Source: Actinomadura parmotrematis (GTDB lineage Bacteria; Actinomycetota; Actinomycetes; Streptosporangiales; Streptosporangiaceae). From it: a stretch of DNA of 64,000 bases. Both the position numbers and the translations under genes were made by a program. The stretch spans positions 62,001 to 126,000 of the forward strand of contig NZ_JAIBOA010000020.1 in the NCBI RefSeq assembly GCF_019458805.1, read 5' to 3'. Each line of letters begins with the position of its first letter. Position 1 is the first letter of the stretch. The notes beneath the pieces are model-generated. The model searched no databases, was not told the origin of the DNA, and saw nothing but the letters and a program-made list of their open reading frames with translations. Below are positions 1-8,568 of this stretch, one piece after another.

Positions 1-45
1 ACCGGCGTCACGGCGGGGCGTGAAGCGGAGGGGACGGCCCTTCAT
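1..45 (-). CDS. rnhB: Ribonuclease HII, N-terminal fragment (cut by window edge)
   Basis: Only the first 15 codons lie inside the window, starting at the ATG at 45 on the minus strand and reading MKGRPLRFTPRRDAG. The R-R-D-A-G segment resembles the N-terminus of actinobacterial RNase HII, which removes RNA from RNA:DNA hybrids. The gene lies directly downstream of lepB, and rnhB is the usual neighbour of rplS-lepB in actinomycetes. The call rests on that order and five residues, so it is tentative. A second signal peptidase gene is the main alternative. Confidence 0.45.
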   Translation of the reverse strand, partial: MKGRPLRFTPRRDAG

Positions 46-105
46 GCCCCGCAGCGTACGCGGCGGGAAGGGACGGAACGTGCGTTTCCCCGGTCAGCTC
101 CCCGG

Positions 106-1011
106 TCAGCGCGCGCGGAACCGGCGGTAGAGGCGGGTGAGCGGGAACGCGATGGCGAGGGCGGCGCCGAACGGGGCGGCGGGGACCAGCGCCGCGGCGC
201 CCTTCAGCGCGGGCTGCTCGAACGTCTTCGGGATCGGCAGGACGCCCATGTGGTTCAGCGGCCAGACGATCACGAAGGCGCGGCCGATGACACGGTTCAC
301 CGGGATGGTGCCGCCGCCCGGGTCGCCGCGGTGGTTGCGCGAGTCCCACGACAGCGCGCGGTGGTCGCCCATCACCCACAGCTGGCCCGGCTTCACCGTC
401 ACCTCGAAGTTGCTCTCCGACGGCTTGTTCTGCTCATGGGTGGCCGGATCGGTGTACAGGTAGGAGCGCTCGTCGAGCGGGACGCCGTTGACGGTCACCC
501 GGCCCTCGGCGTCGCAGCACTTGACGGTGTCGCCGGGGACGCCGATGACGCGCTTGATGTAGTCCTTCTCGTTCGGCGCGACCCCGAAGGCGCCGCCGAT
601 GGCGCGCAGCGCCTTCGAGAACGGGTTGGTCGGCTCGGGCACCTCGGTCTCGGGATCCCAGGAGTCCAGCCCGTTGAACACCACGATGTCGCCGCGCGCG
701 ATGTCGCGGGTACGGTAGACGATCTTGTTGACGAGGACCCGGTCGCCGACCTGGAGGGTGTTCTCCATCGAGCCGGACGGGATGTAGAACGCCTGCACCG
801 CGAACGTCTTGATGACCATGGCGAGGACGAGCGCGACGACGATGAGGATCGGCAGTTCCTTCCAGAAGGAACCCTGCTTCTTCTTGCCGTCCTTCCCGCC
901 GTCCGCGCCGGAGGACGCCTCCTCGCCGGCGGAGGCCACGGTCTGCTTCTCGTCGGGCACCGCGCCCTCGGCCTCGGAACGCACGTCTCTCCGATCGTCC
1001 TCGTCTGTCAT
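106..1011 (-). CDS. lepB: Signal peptidase I
   Basis: This 301-residue membrane-bound serine protease removes signal peptides from secreted proteins. A charged cytoplasmic N-terminus (about 50 residues) precedes a membrane helix (LPILIVVALVLAMVIK). The catalytic Ser lies in IPSGSMENTL, the general-base Lys in DYIKRVIGVPGD, and the conserved box reads GDHRALSWDSR. A second hydrophobic segment with a basic tail closes the protein, as in many actinomycete type I peptidases. The ATG at 1011 begins a clear acidic N-terminus. A strong hairpin separates the gene from rplS, so it probably has its own promoter. Confidence 0.95.
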   Translation of the reverse strand: MTDEDDRRDVRSEAEGAVPDEKQTVASAGEEASSGADGGKDGKKKQGSFWKELPILIVVALVLAMVIKTFAVQAFYIPSGSMENTLQVGDRVLVNKIVYRTRDIARGDIVVFNGLDSWDPETEVPEPTNPFSKALRAIGGAFGVAPNEKDYIKRVIGVPGDTVKCCDAEGRVTVNGVPLDERSYLYTDPATHEQNKPSESNFEVTVKPGQLWVMGDHRALSWDSRNHRGDPGGGTIPVNRVIGRAFVIVWPLNHMGVLPIPKTFEQPALKGAAALVPAAPFGAALAIAFPLTRLYRRFRAR

Positions 1012-1081
1012 CAGCCGAAGCCTATCGGCGTACGGACCGTCGCACGCTGTGACCGGCCGTGTCGCGTCCCGGGGAAAGCGA

Positions 1082-1124
1082 CGGCGCCCCGCGGGCCGCG
1101 GGAAGCGCGGCCGGCGGGGCGCCG
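1082..1124 (-). terminator. Hairpin terminator downstream of rplS
   Basis: An 11-bp inverted repeat (CGGCGCCCCGC at 1082-1092 with its complement at 1114-1124) encloses a second 7-bp stem (GGCCGCG/CGCGGCC) and a GGAAG loop. It lies 29 bases past the rplS stop and ahead of lepB. No T-tract is present, as is common in actinomycetes. Confidence 0.6.
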
Positions 1125-1152
1125 GAGCATCGTCGCGTCGGAACGCGCGGGC

Positions 1153-1506
1153 TCAGAAGTCGCGCTTCTCCTTGATGCGGGCCGCCTTGCCGCGCAGGTT
1201 GCGCAGGTAGTACAGCTTGGCGCGGCGGACGTCACCGCGGGTGACGACCTCGAGCTTCTCGATGTGCGGGGTGTTGAGCGGCCAGGTGCGCTCGACGCCG
1301 TAGCCGCCCTTGCTGACCTTGCGGACGGTGAAGGTCTCGCGGGCGCCGCCGCCCTGGCGGCGGATCACGACGCCCTCGAAGACCTGCACACGGGTGACCT
1401 TGCCCTCGGTGATGCGGGCGTGCACGCGCACGGTGTCGCCGGGGCGGAAGTCCGGGTGGTCGGCGCGCAGGGCCGCGTTCTCGATCTCCTGGATCAGGGT
1501 GTGCAT
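1153..1506 (-). CDS. rplS: 50S ribosomal protein L19
   Basis: This 117-residue protein of the large subunit lies at the interface with the 30S subunit. The family core is seen in DTVRVHARITEGKVTRVQVFEGVVIRRQGGG, and the C-terminus has the usual KLYYLRNLRGKAARIKE. It starts at the ATG at 1506. It is the last gene of the rpsP-khpA-rimM-trmD-rplS cluster, 117 bases downstream of trmD. Confidence 0.98.
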   Translation of the reverse strand: MHTLIQEIENAALRADHPDFRPGDTVRVHARITEGKVTRVQVFEGVVIRRQGGGARETFTVRKVSKGGYGVERTWPLNTPHIEKLEVVTRGDVRRAKLYYLRNLRGKAARIKEKRDF

Positions 1507-1623
1507 GACTTCCTCATGGGTCGAACGCGGAACGTCGAGAGGCCCCGGAGGAACCGCGAGGGGGCGTCGCGCCGCGCGAGATGGATCTTGGGTTCGGCCG
1601 TGCGTCAGCGCACCGGCAACACT

Positions 1624-2400
1624 TCAGTGTGCCACATCTTCGCCATGCCCCGGAAATTCGGCCAGGACCTCGCGGTCGCGGGCGTCCAGGGCGGCCGGAT
1701 CGAGCCGTTCCAGCAGCTCGGGGCGGTGCCGGGCGGTGCGGCGCAGCGCCTCGTCGCGCCGCCAGCGGGCGATCGCGCCGTGGTTGCCCGACAGCAGCAC
1801 CTCGGGCACGGCGCGGTCCCGCCAGACCGGCGGCTTGGTGTAGACGGGGCCTTCCAGCAGCGACTCCATGGCGCCCGGCGCGAAGGAGTCGTCGGAGACC
1901 GAGGCGGCGTTGCCGAGGACGCCCGGCAGCAGCCGGCTGATCGCCTCGATCATGACGAGCACCGCGACCTCGCCGCCAGCGAGCACGAAGTCGCCGAGGC
2001 TGACCTCGTCCACCGGCATCCGGCCGCGCGCCTCGGCCATGACGCGCGAGTCGATGCCCTCGTAGCGGCCGCAGGCGAACAGCAGCCACGGCTCGGACGC
2101 CAGCTCGGCGGCGGTGGACTGGGTGAAGGGGCGGCCGCTCGGCGTCGGCACGACGAGGCGCGGCGCGGCGGGCGCGGGCGCGACCGCGTCGAGCGCCTCG
2201 CCCCACGGCCCGGGCTTCATGACCATGCCGGGGCCGCCGCCGTAGGGCGTGTCGTCCACGGTGTTGTGCCGGTCGTGCGTCCAGCCGCGCAGATCGTGGA
2301 CGCGGGTGTCCAGGATGCCGGCGCGGCGCGCCTTGCCGAGCAGGGAGATCTCCAGCGGAGCGAAGTACTCCGGGAAGATCGAGATGATGTCGATTCTCAT
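1624..2400 (-). CDS. trmD: tRNA (guanine37-N1)-methyltransferase
   Basis: TrmD methylates G37 next to the anticodon using S-adenosylmethionine and prevents +1 frameshifting. The 258-residue protein begins MRIDIISIFPEYF and has the SPOUT-fold GGGPGMVMKPGPW segment, the SAM-binding trefoil-knot region (ACGRYEGIDSRV ... SLGDFVLAGGE) and a helical C-terminal domain. The frame is open far upstream, but the ATG at 2400 is chosen because it matches the family start and overlaps the rimM stop by four bases (ATGA), a sign of translational coupling. Confidence 0.97.
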   Translation of the reverse strand: MRIDIISIFPEYFAPLEISLLGKARRAGILDTRVHDLRGWTHDRHNTVDDTPYGGGPGMVMKPGPWGEALDAVAPAPAAPRLVVPTPSGRPFTQSTAAELASEPWLLFACGRYEGIDSRVMAEARGRMPVDEVSLGDFVLAGGEVAVLVMIEAISRLLPGVLGNAASVSDDSFAPGAMESLLEGPVYTKPPVWRDRAVPEVLLSGNHGAIARWRRDEALRRTARHRPELLERLDPAALDARDREVLAEFPGHGEDVAH

Positions 2401-2912
2401 GACGGGTCGAGCAGTCCGGGGGGCGGATCGATGACGAGCCGTCCCCCGGCCAGGTCGACCTCGGGGACGATGGCGGCCACGAAGGGCACCAGGGCGTCCC
2501 CGCCCGAGGTCCGGCGGACGACCAGGAGGTCCTGGCCGTGGTGCAGGATCTCGGCGACGGTGCCGACGTCCTGGCCTCCGGCGGTGACGACGGCGAGCCC
2601 GACCAGGTCGGAGTCGTGGAAGTCGTCGGGGTCGTCGGAGGCCGGGATGTCGGCGGGGTCGACGACGAGCCAGGTGCCGCGCAGTTCTTCGGCGGCGCCG
2701 CGGTCGTCGACCCCGGTGAAGCGCAGGAGCAGTCGGCCCGAATGCCAGCGGGCCGCGGCCACGGTCAGCGGACCGGTGGCCGCCGGGTCGGTGGCGAGCT
2801 CGGAGCCCGGCGCGAACCGGTACTCGGGAACGTCGGTGCGGACATCGACGGTGAGCTCGCCGCGGATCCCGTGCGGCCGTCCGATCCGGCCGACCACGAG
2901 CTGCTCGTTCAT
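2397..2912 (-). CDS. rimM: Ribosome maturation factor RimM
   Basis: RimM assists late 30S assembly by binding protein S19. The 171-residue protein has the N-terminal beta-barrel (VVGRIGRPHGIRGELTV) and a C-terminal PRC barrel (DLVGLAVVTAGGQDVGTVAEILHHGQDLLVV ... VPFVAAIVPEVD). The ATG at 2912 is used; a GTG one codon upstream is equally possible. It lies between khpA and trmD, as expected. Confidence 0.96.
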   Translation of the reverse strand: MNEQLVVGRIGRPHGIRGELTVDVRTDVPEYRFAPGSELATDPAATGPLTVAAARWHSGRLLLRFTGVDDRGAAEELRGTWLVVDPADIPASDDPDDFHDSDLVGLAVVTAGGQDVGTVAEILHHGQDLLVVRRTSGGDALVPFVAAIVPEVDLAGGRLVIDPPPGLLDPS

Positions 2913-2955
2913 CACCGGCCGTCCCGGGGGACGCGGCCGGCACGGGGGCGCATGG

Positions 2956-3198
2956 TCAGCGGACCTCGTTGACGTCGAGCAGGTCCACGCGCACGTAACG
3001 ACCGCCCGACAGGGCGCTGATCACGGTGCGCAGGGCCTTGGCGGTGCGACCGCTGCGGCCGATGACCTTGCCGAGGTCGTCGGGGTGCACGCGCACCTCC
3101 AGGACCCGGCCGCCCCGGATGCGGCGGGCGCGGACCCGGACGTCGTCCGGGTTCTCCACGATGCCGCGGACCAGGTGCTCCAGCGCTTCTTCGAGCAC
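2956..3198 (-). CDS. khpA: KH-domain RNA-binding protein KhpA
   Basis: This small (80-residue) single-KH protein carries the GxxG loop in VIGRSGRTAKALRTVISAL. KhpA proteins bind structured RNA, often with the Jag/KhpB partner, and affect cell size and ribosome function in Gram-positive bacteria. The GTG at 3198 follows the rpsP stop (3203) after four bases. The position between rpsP and rimM is conserved in actinobacteria. Confidence 0.93.
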   Translation of the reverse strand: MLEEALEHLVRGIVENPDDVRVRARRIRGGRVLEVRVHPDDLGKVIGRSGRTAKALRTVISALSGGRYVRVDLLDVNEVR

Positions 3199-3202
3199 GA
3201 CG

Positions 3203-3652
3203 TCAGCCCTCGCTCTTGGCTTCGGTGTTCTCGTCGGCGGCCTCGGACTTCTTCGCCTCGGCCTTCTTGGTCCTGGTCCGGGTCGCCGCGGTCTCCCCCG
3301 CGTCGTCGCCCATGGACTCCTTGACGGCGGCCTCGAAGACCGTCTTCTTGTCGGCCTTCGGCTCGGCGACGCGCAGGGTGCCCTCGGCGCCCGGCTCGCC
3401 CTTGAACTTCTGCCAGTCGCCGGTGACCTTCAGCAGGGCCAGCACGGCCTCGGTCGGCTGCGCGCCGACACCCAGCCAGTACTGGGCGCGCTCGCTGTCG
3501 ATCTTGATCAGCGAGGGCTCCTGCTTGGGCTGGTAGAGCCCGATCTCCTCGATGGCCCGGCCGTCGCGCTTGGTACGGGCGTCGGCGACGACGACCCGGT
3601 ACTGCGGGTTCCGGATCTTCCCCAGACGCTTGAGCTTGATCTTGACTGCCAC
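3203..3652 (-). CDS. rpsP: 30S ribosomal protein S16
   Basis: S16 binds 16S rRNA early in 30S assembly. The 149-residue form begins with a GTG at 3652 (MAVKIKLKRLGKIRNPQYRVVV) and carries the RDGRAIEEIGLY signature. A Lys/Ala/Glu-rich tail of about 40 residues follows residue 110; such tails are usual in actinobacterial S16. The frame is open for 61 codons upstream, but that part has no S16 similarity. It is the first gene of the rpsP-khpA-rimM-trmD-rplS cluster. Confidence 0.96.
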   Translation of the reverse strand: MAVKIKLKRLGKIRNPQYRVVVADARTKRDGRAIEEIGLYQPKQEPSLIKIDSERAQYWLGVGAQPTEAVLALLKVTGDWQKFKGEPGAEGTLRVAEPKADKKTVFEAAVKESMGDDAGETAATRTRTKKAEAKKSEAADENTEAKSEG

Positions 3653-3790
3653 GGGTGTGGTGTTCTCCAGACTTGAATACAGGCGAAACGGCTCGGACCA
3701 GGTGGGGACACCGGTGCCGGCCGCTTCATGGACTCCGGCCGCGCAGGACGAGAGAGGGCGCCATGGCGGATCCGGGGTTTCCAGCATGCC

Positions 3791-3821
3791 ATTCTGCCAG
3801 ACGATCGGACCGAAAGCGCAA
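3791..3821 (-). promoter_or_regulatory. Candidate promoter of the rpsP cluster
   Basis: On the minus strand a CAGAAT box (3796-3791) lies 19 bases downstream of TTGCGC (3821-3816), about 140 bases before the rpsP GTG. Both hexamers resemble the housekeeping sigma consensus, although the spacer is slightly long. The assignment is by eye only. Confidence 0.3.
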
Positions 3822-3883
3822 TCAGCCGGTGACACGCGGCAGTGTCGCGCCGGACGGGCCGGACGGCCGGTTCCGGCACGGCT

Positions 3884-3910
3884 CCGGCCGGGGATCCGGT
3901 CCCCGGCCGG
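3884..3910 (-). terminator. Hairpin terminator downstream of ffh
   Basis: The perfect 11-bp inverted repeat CCGGCCGGGGA (3884-3894) and TCCCCGGCCGG (3900-3910), with a five-base loop, begins ten bases beyond the ffh stop. It separates ffh from rpsP. Confidence 0.6.
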
Positions 3911-3919
3911 CCGGTCGCC

Positions 3920-5485
3920 CTACTTCTTCTTGTCGCGGCCCTGCAGCCCGCCGAGGTCGGGCATCTTGAAGCCGGGGGGCAGCTGGCCGCCGAGGCCCGG
4001 CGGGAGCTGACCGCCGAGACCGGGCGGCAGGCCCTGCGGCAGCGCGTCCGCGGCGGGCGCCTGGCCGTCGCGCTGGCCGCCGGCGCGCTTGCGCGGGTCG
4101 CCGCTGCGCTGCTTGCCCTTCTTCTTGGCCTGCTTGGCCGCCTGCTTGGCCTTCCGCCGGCCCGGCGTGCCGGGCAGGCCCATGCCGCCGGCCATCGAGC
4201 GCACCATCTTCTGCGCCTCGAAGAACCGGGTGACCAGGCTGGACACCTCGCCGACCTCGACGCCCGAGCCCTTGGCGATGCGGGCCCGCCGCGACCCGTT
4301 GATGATCTTGGGGTTGGTGCGCTCGCCGGGGGTCATCGACCGGATGATCGCCGCGACCCGGTCCAGGTCCTTGTCGTCGATGTTGCTGATCTGGTCCCGG
4401 ACCTGCCCCATGCCCGGCATCATGCCGAGCAGGTTGCCGATCGGCCCGAGCTTGCGGATCATCATCATCTGCTCGAGGAAGTCCTCCAGGGTGAAGTCCT
4501 CACCCGAGGCGAACTTGGTCGTCATCCGCTCGGCCTGCTGGGCGTCGAACGCCTGCTCGGCCTGCTCGATCAGGGTGAGGATGTCACCCATGTCCAGGAT
4601 GCGGCCGGCCATCCGGTCGGGGTGGAAGACGCTGAAGTCCTCCAGCTTCTCCCCGGTCGACGCGAACATGATCGGCCTGCCGGTGATGTGCCGGACCGAC
4701 AGGGCGGCGCCGCCGCGCGCGTCGCCGTCGAGCTTGGTGAGCACCACGCCGTCGAAGCCGACGCCGTCCATGAACGCCTGCGCGGTGTTCACCGCGTCCT
4801 GGCCGACCATGGCGTCGACGACGAACAGCACCTCGTCGGGGTTCACCGCGTCGCGGATGTCGACGGCCTGCTGCATCATCTCGGTGTCGATGCCGAGGCG
4901 GCCCGCGGTGTCGATGATGACGATGTCGTGCTGGGCGTGGCGGGCCTGCTCGATCGAGCGGCGGGCCACCGAGACCGGGTCGCCGACGCCGCTGCCGGGC
5001 TCGGGCGCGTAGACCGGGACGCCGGCGCGCTGCCCGACGACCTCCAGCTGCTGGACGGCGTTCGGGCGCTGCAGGTCGGCGGCGACGAGCAGCGGGGTGT
5101 GGCCCTCGGCCTTCAGCCAGCGGGCGAGCTTGCCCGCCAGGGTCGTCTTGCCGGCGCCCTGCAGACCCGCCAGCATGATCACGGTGGGCGGGGTCTTGGC
5201 GAACCGGATCCGGCGGGTCTCGCCGCCGAGGATGGCGATGAGCTCCTCGTTGACGATCTTGACGACCTGCTGCGCCGGGTTGAGCGCCTGCGAGACCTCC
5301 GCGCCCGTCGCGCGCTCCTTGATGCGCGCGATGAAGTCCTTGACGACGGGCAGCGCCACGTCGGCTTCCAGCAGCGCGACGCGGATCTCGCGGGCGGTCG
5401 CGTTGATGTCGGCCTCGGAGAGCCGGCCCTTGCTGCGGAGCGACGAGAAGACCGTCGTCAACCGGTCGGAGAGCGTCTCGAACAC
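3920..5485 (-). CDS. ffh: Signal recognition particle protein Ffh (SRP54)
   Basis: Ffh binds signal sequences at the ribosome with 4.5S RNA and delivers nascent chains to FtsY. The 521-residue protein shows the N domain, then the G domain with P-loop GLQGAGKTTLAGKLA and the DTAGRLG and TKLDGDARGG guanine-site motifs. The methionine-rich M domain follows (MMMIRKLGPIGNLLGMMPGMG), then a Lys- and Gly/Pro-rich tail (GGQLPPGLGGQLPPG). The GTG at 5485 gives the canonical MFETLSDRL start. Its receptor gene ftsY is in the same window. Confidence 0.97.
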   Translation of the reverse strand: MFETLSDRLTTVFSSLRSKGRLSEADINATAREIRVALLEADVALPVVKDFIARIKERATGAEVSQALNPAQQVVKIVNEELIAILGGETRRIRFAKTPPTVIMLAGLQGAGKTTLAGKLARWLKAEGHTPLLVAADLQRPNAVQQLEVVGQRAGVPVYAPEPGSGVGDPVSVARRSIEQARHAQHDIVIIDTAGRLGIDTEMMQQAVDIRDAVNPDEVLFVVDAMVGQDAVNTAQAFMDGVGFDGVVLTKLDGDARGGAALSVRHITGRPIMFASTGEKLEDFSVFHPDRMAGRILDMGDILTLIEQAEQAFDAQQAERMTTKFASGEDFTLEDFLEQMMMIRKLGPIGNLLGMMPGMGQVRDQISNIDDKDLDRVAAIIRSMTPGERTNPKIINGSRRARIAKGSGVEVGEVSSLVTRFFEAQKMVRSMAGGMGLPGTPGRRKAKQAAKQAKKKGKQRSGDPRKRAGGQRDGQAPAADALPQGLPPGLGGQLPPGLGGQLPPGFKMPDLGGLQGRDKKK

Positions 5486-5720
5486 GTGTCTGGCCCGTCC
5501 TTGGAAAGCTTCTGGGATCGCCTACCAGACTATCGGGTCGCCGTGCCCGCACCGCCCCGCCGCGGCGGGGGGCGGGTTATCCACAGAACGCCGCTCCACT
5601 TCCGGCGGGAGGGGCGGGGCTTGACCATGGAGGTAAGCGGTCCGCCCCCGGGCGGGAGGGGCGTGGTTTCCTTGACTCGAACGGCAAAGGGCCGGCTCTT
5701 CCGCTTCTGGGCGGGATGAG

Positions 5721-6090
5721 CTTGCCGCTACTCCCCCCGGCCCCCTCAGAGCAGGAGCTGCCTGCGGCTTCTCCCTCTTCCCTGCACCATCAGAGCGGGA
5801 CGGCCTGCCGCTTCTCCCTCTTCCCTACACCCTCAAAGCGTGACCGCCTGCCGCTGGTCTCTCCCCCGCACTCCCGGAACGGGAAGGGCTGCCGCTTCTC
5901 CCTTCCCACGCCCTCAGAGCGGGACGAGCCTGCCGCTGGTCTCCCCCGCACTCCCGGAACGGGAAAGGCCTGCCGTTGGTCTTTCCTGCTTCCTCGGCAA
6001 GGCGGGAAGGGCCTGCCGCTGGTCTCCCTGCCTCCTCAGGGCGGGAAGGGCCTGCCGCTTCTCGCCCCAGCGCCTTCCTCGGTCTACTAC
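5721..6090. repeat. Degenerate tandem array of about nine ~40-bp repeats between glnD and ffh
   Basis: The 727-base gap between glnD and ffh has no convincing gene. It holds units starting with CCTGCCGCT and usually ending in CGGGAAGGG or CAGAGCGGGACG. Unit starts lie near 5721, 5761, 5804, 5847, 5889, 5929, 5969, 6012 and 6051 (spacings 40, 43, 43, 42, 40, 40, 43 and 39). Units at 5847 and 5929 share an almost identical stretch ending ACTCCCGGAACGGGAA. The spacings are not multiples of three, which argues against a repeat protein, although one plus-strand frame stays open (5716-6162). The stretch is visibly less GC-rich than its flanks. Confidence 0.85.
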
Positions 6091-6212
6091 CTCTCTGGGC
6101 AGGAAGGTCGGTCTTCCCGTTCCGAAGGGCACGGCGGGGCTCATCCGCCCCCGATCCTGTGAGAACCGGTGCTTGTGCCCCGGATCGGGCTGGCGCCGTC
6201 CTTCGGAGCGGG

Positions 6213-8561
6213 TCAGGTGAGGGCGGCCAGGACCTTCGTGCGGGCCTCGGCCAGGACGTCGGGGTCGGTGACGGGGTCGCCGCTCTCGTCCACGATGTAG
6301 AAGACGTCGACGGCCTCGGCGCCCAGGGTGTCGACCTGCGCGGCGCGGACCTGGAGGCCGGCGACGCCGAGGGCCTGCCCGATGCGCCAGAGCAGGCCGG
6401 GGCGGTCGGCGGCGCGGACCTCGAAGACCGTCGCGGTCGCCGACGCCTCCTCGACGAGGGTGACGCGGGGCGGGGCGACGTGCACGCCCGGCCGCTGCCG
6501 GACGGAGCGGGCGCGTTTCTCCAGGCGTTCGGCGACGTCGAGGCGGCCCGCGAGCATGCGTCGCAGGTCGGCTTCGAGCAGGGCCGGGTCGGGCGGGCTG
6601 CCGTATTCGGGGACGGCGGTGAAGTCCAGGACGGCGGTGCCGCCCTCGGCGCTGGTCGGGGACGAGACGGTGCGGGCGGTGCGGACGGCGAGGCGGTGCA
6701 GGGCGAGGACGCCGGCGGCGCGCCAGAGCAGGCCGGGGCGGTCGGGGGCGGCGATGGTGATGCGGGTGCCGCTGACGCGGACGGCGGCGCCGTCGTGGCG
6801 GGCGAGGGCGAGCTGCTCGGGCTTCAGTTCGGGGGGCGGGGGGAGGGTGCCGCCGGCGAGGGAGGCGATGGCGCGGCGGGCGAGTTCGGCGACCTGGCGG
6901 CCCTTCCAGGCGCCCCAGGCGGAGGGGCCGGTGGCCTGGCCGTCGGCGACGGCGATGGCGGCGAGCAGTTCGACGAGTTCGCGTTCGCGGCCGGGGACGG
7001 TCGCGGCGGCGGTGGTGACGGCCTCGACGGTGGCGGGGTCGGTGATGTCGCGGCGGGTGGCGGCTTCGGGGAGCAGCAGGTGGTGGCGGACGAGGGCCTC
7101 CAGGACCTGGGCGTCGCCGGGCGGGAAGCCGAGGCGGGCGCCGAGGTCGCGGGCGACGACGGCGCCGCTGACCGAGTGGTCGCCGGGCCAGCCCTTGCCG
7201 ATGTCGTGCAGGAGGGCGCCGACGAGGAGGAGGTCGGGGCGGGCGACGTCGCGGATGAGGGCGGCGGCGCCGGCGGCGGCCTCCACGAGGTGGCGGTCGA
7301 CGGTGTAGCGGTGGAAGGGGTTGCGCTGGGGGCGGTTGCGGACGCGTTCCCAGTCGGGGATGAGGCGGACGATGAGGCCGGCCTGGTCGAGGGCCTCCCA
7401 GACGCCGATGGCGGCGGGTCCGGCGCCGAGGAGGTTGACGAGGGCGTCGCGGGCGGTGGCGGGCCAGGGGGTGGGGGGCAGGGCGGCGTGGGCGGCGAGG
7501 CGGTCGACGGTGGCGGGGGCGAGGGGCAGGCCGGCGTGGGCGGCGGCCGCGGCGACACGCAGCAGGAGGGCGGGGTCGGCGAGGTCGGCGTTGCGGGCGA
7601 GGACGACCTCGCCGTCCTGTTCGACGGCGCCGTCGCCGACGGGGCGGCGTTCGACGGTGCCGGGGGCGCGGCGGGGTGCGCGGAAGCGGGCGACGCGGTG
7701 CCAGAGCTGGTCGGAGGCGTGGGCGATGGTGCGGGCGGCCTCGGTGGTGGTGCGGAGGAGCTGGTCGGCGTCCAGGAGGCCGAGGGCGTGGGCGACGGCC
7801 TGCTGTTCCTGGAGGACGAGGCGGTCGGAGGAGCGGCCGGTGGTCTGGTGGAGGGCGTGCCGGACGTCGAGGAGGGTGTCGTGGGCGGCGCGGACGCGGG
7901 CGTCGGGGGCGGCGGCGATCCAGGAGGCGGCGACGGCCTGCATGACGTGGACGTCGCGGAGGCCGCCGCGGGCGTCCTTGAGGTCGGGTTCGAGGAGGAA
8001 GGCGAGTTCGCCCTGGGTCTCCCAGCGTTCGCGGCAGAGGTCGGCGAGTTCGCCGAGGCGGCGGCGGGCGTCGGTGCGCCAGTCGGCGAGGACGCCGGCG
8101 CGCAGTTCGTCGACGAGGGCGTGCTCGCCGGCGATGCGGCGGGCGGACAGGAGGCCGAGGGCGGCCTTCATGTCGGTGCGGGCGACGTCGCGGGCCTCGT
8201 GGACGGTGCGGACGGAGTGGTCGAGGCGGAGGCCGGAGTCCCAGACGGGGTACCAGACGCGGTCGGCGATCTGGGCGATGTCGTCGCGGCCGCGGTGCAG
8301 CAGGACGAGGTCGAGGTCGCCGCCGGGGGTGAGTTCGCGGCGGGCGTGGCTGCCGACGGTGATCAGGGCCAGGTCGCCGGTGGCGGGGGCGGGGGCAGGG
8401 CGAGCGGGGGCGCCGGGGGTGTTCGGGGCGGCGGGCAGGAGGCCGGCCAGCCAGCGGTCGAGTTCGTCGGCGCGGGCGGCCCGCGCGGCCGCGAGGGCTG
8501 CGCGGGCCGTGTCCGTCGTGCGGGCGGCCGGTTCCCCGGCCGTGCCGTGCGCGAGGACCAC
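6213..8561 (-). CDS. glnD: [Protein-PII] uridylyl/adenylyltransferase GlnD
   Basis: GlnD modifies the PII protein GlnB/GlnK in response to nitrogen status; in actinomycetes the modification is usually adenylylation. The 782-residue protein has the nucleotidyltransferase motif (VGSHARRELTPGGDLDLVLL), an HD hydrolase domain (LLHDIGKGWPGDHS) and two C-terminal ACT domains (DRPGLLWRAAGVLAL and DRPGLLWRIGQALGV). The GTG at 8561 is chosen because it lies seven bases past the glnB stop with a GGAG just upstream; an in-frame codon at 8648 would overlap glnB by 80 bases. It is the third gene of amt-glnB-glnD. Confidence 0.94.
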   Translation of the reverse strand: MVLAHGTAGEPAARTTDTARAALAAARAARADELDRWLAGLLPAAPNTPGAPARPAPAPATGDLALITVGSHARRELTPGGDLDLVLLHRGRDDIAQIADRVWYPVWDSGLRLDHSVRTVHEARDVARTDMKAALGLLSARRIAGEHALVDELRAGVLADWRTDARRRLGELADLCRERWETQGELAFLLEPDLKDARGGLRDVHVMQAVAASWIAAAPDARVRAAHDTLLDVRHALHQTTGRSSDRLVLQEQQAVAHALGLLDADQLLRTTTEAARTIAHASDQLWHRVARFRAPRRAPGTVERRPVGDGAVEQDGEVVLARNADLADPALLLRVAAAAAHAGLPLAPATVDRLAAHAALPPTPWPATARDALVNLLGAGPAAIGVWEALDQAGLIVRLIPDWERVRNRPQRNPFHRYTVDRHLVEAAAGAAALIRDVARPDLLLVGALLHDIGKGWPGDHSVSGAVVARDLGARLGFPPGDAQVLEALVRHHLLLPEAATRRDITDPATVEAVTTAAATVPGRERELVELLAAIAVADGQATGPSAWGAWKGRQVAELARRAIASLAGGTLPPPPELKPEQLALARHDGAAVRVSGTRITIAAPDRPGLLWRAAGVLALHRLAVRTARTVSSPTSAEGGTAVLDFTAVPEYGSPPDPALLEADLRRMLAGRLDVAERLEKRARSVRQRPGVHVAPPRVTLVEEASATATVFEVRAADRPGLLWRIGQALGVAGLQVRAAQVDTLGAEAVDVFYIVDESGDPVTDPDVLAEARTKVLAALT

Positions 8562-8568
8562 TCCGCTC

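Noticed and set aside
5721..6090. CRISPR array
   Set aside because: The units are imperfect tandem repeats without unique spacers between conserved repeats, and there are no cas genes.
5716..6162. A 148-codon plus-strand frame through the ~40-bp repeats
   Set aside because: Repeat spacing is not a multiple of three, so the encoded units do not repeat in frame. There is no good start site and no recognisable domain.
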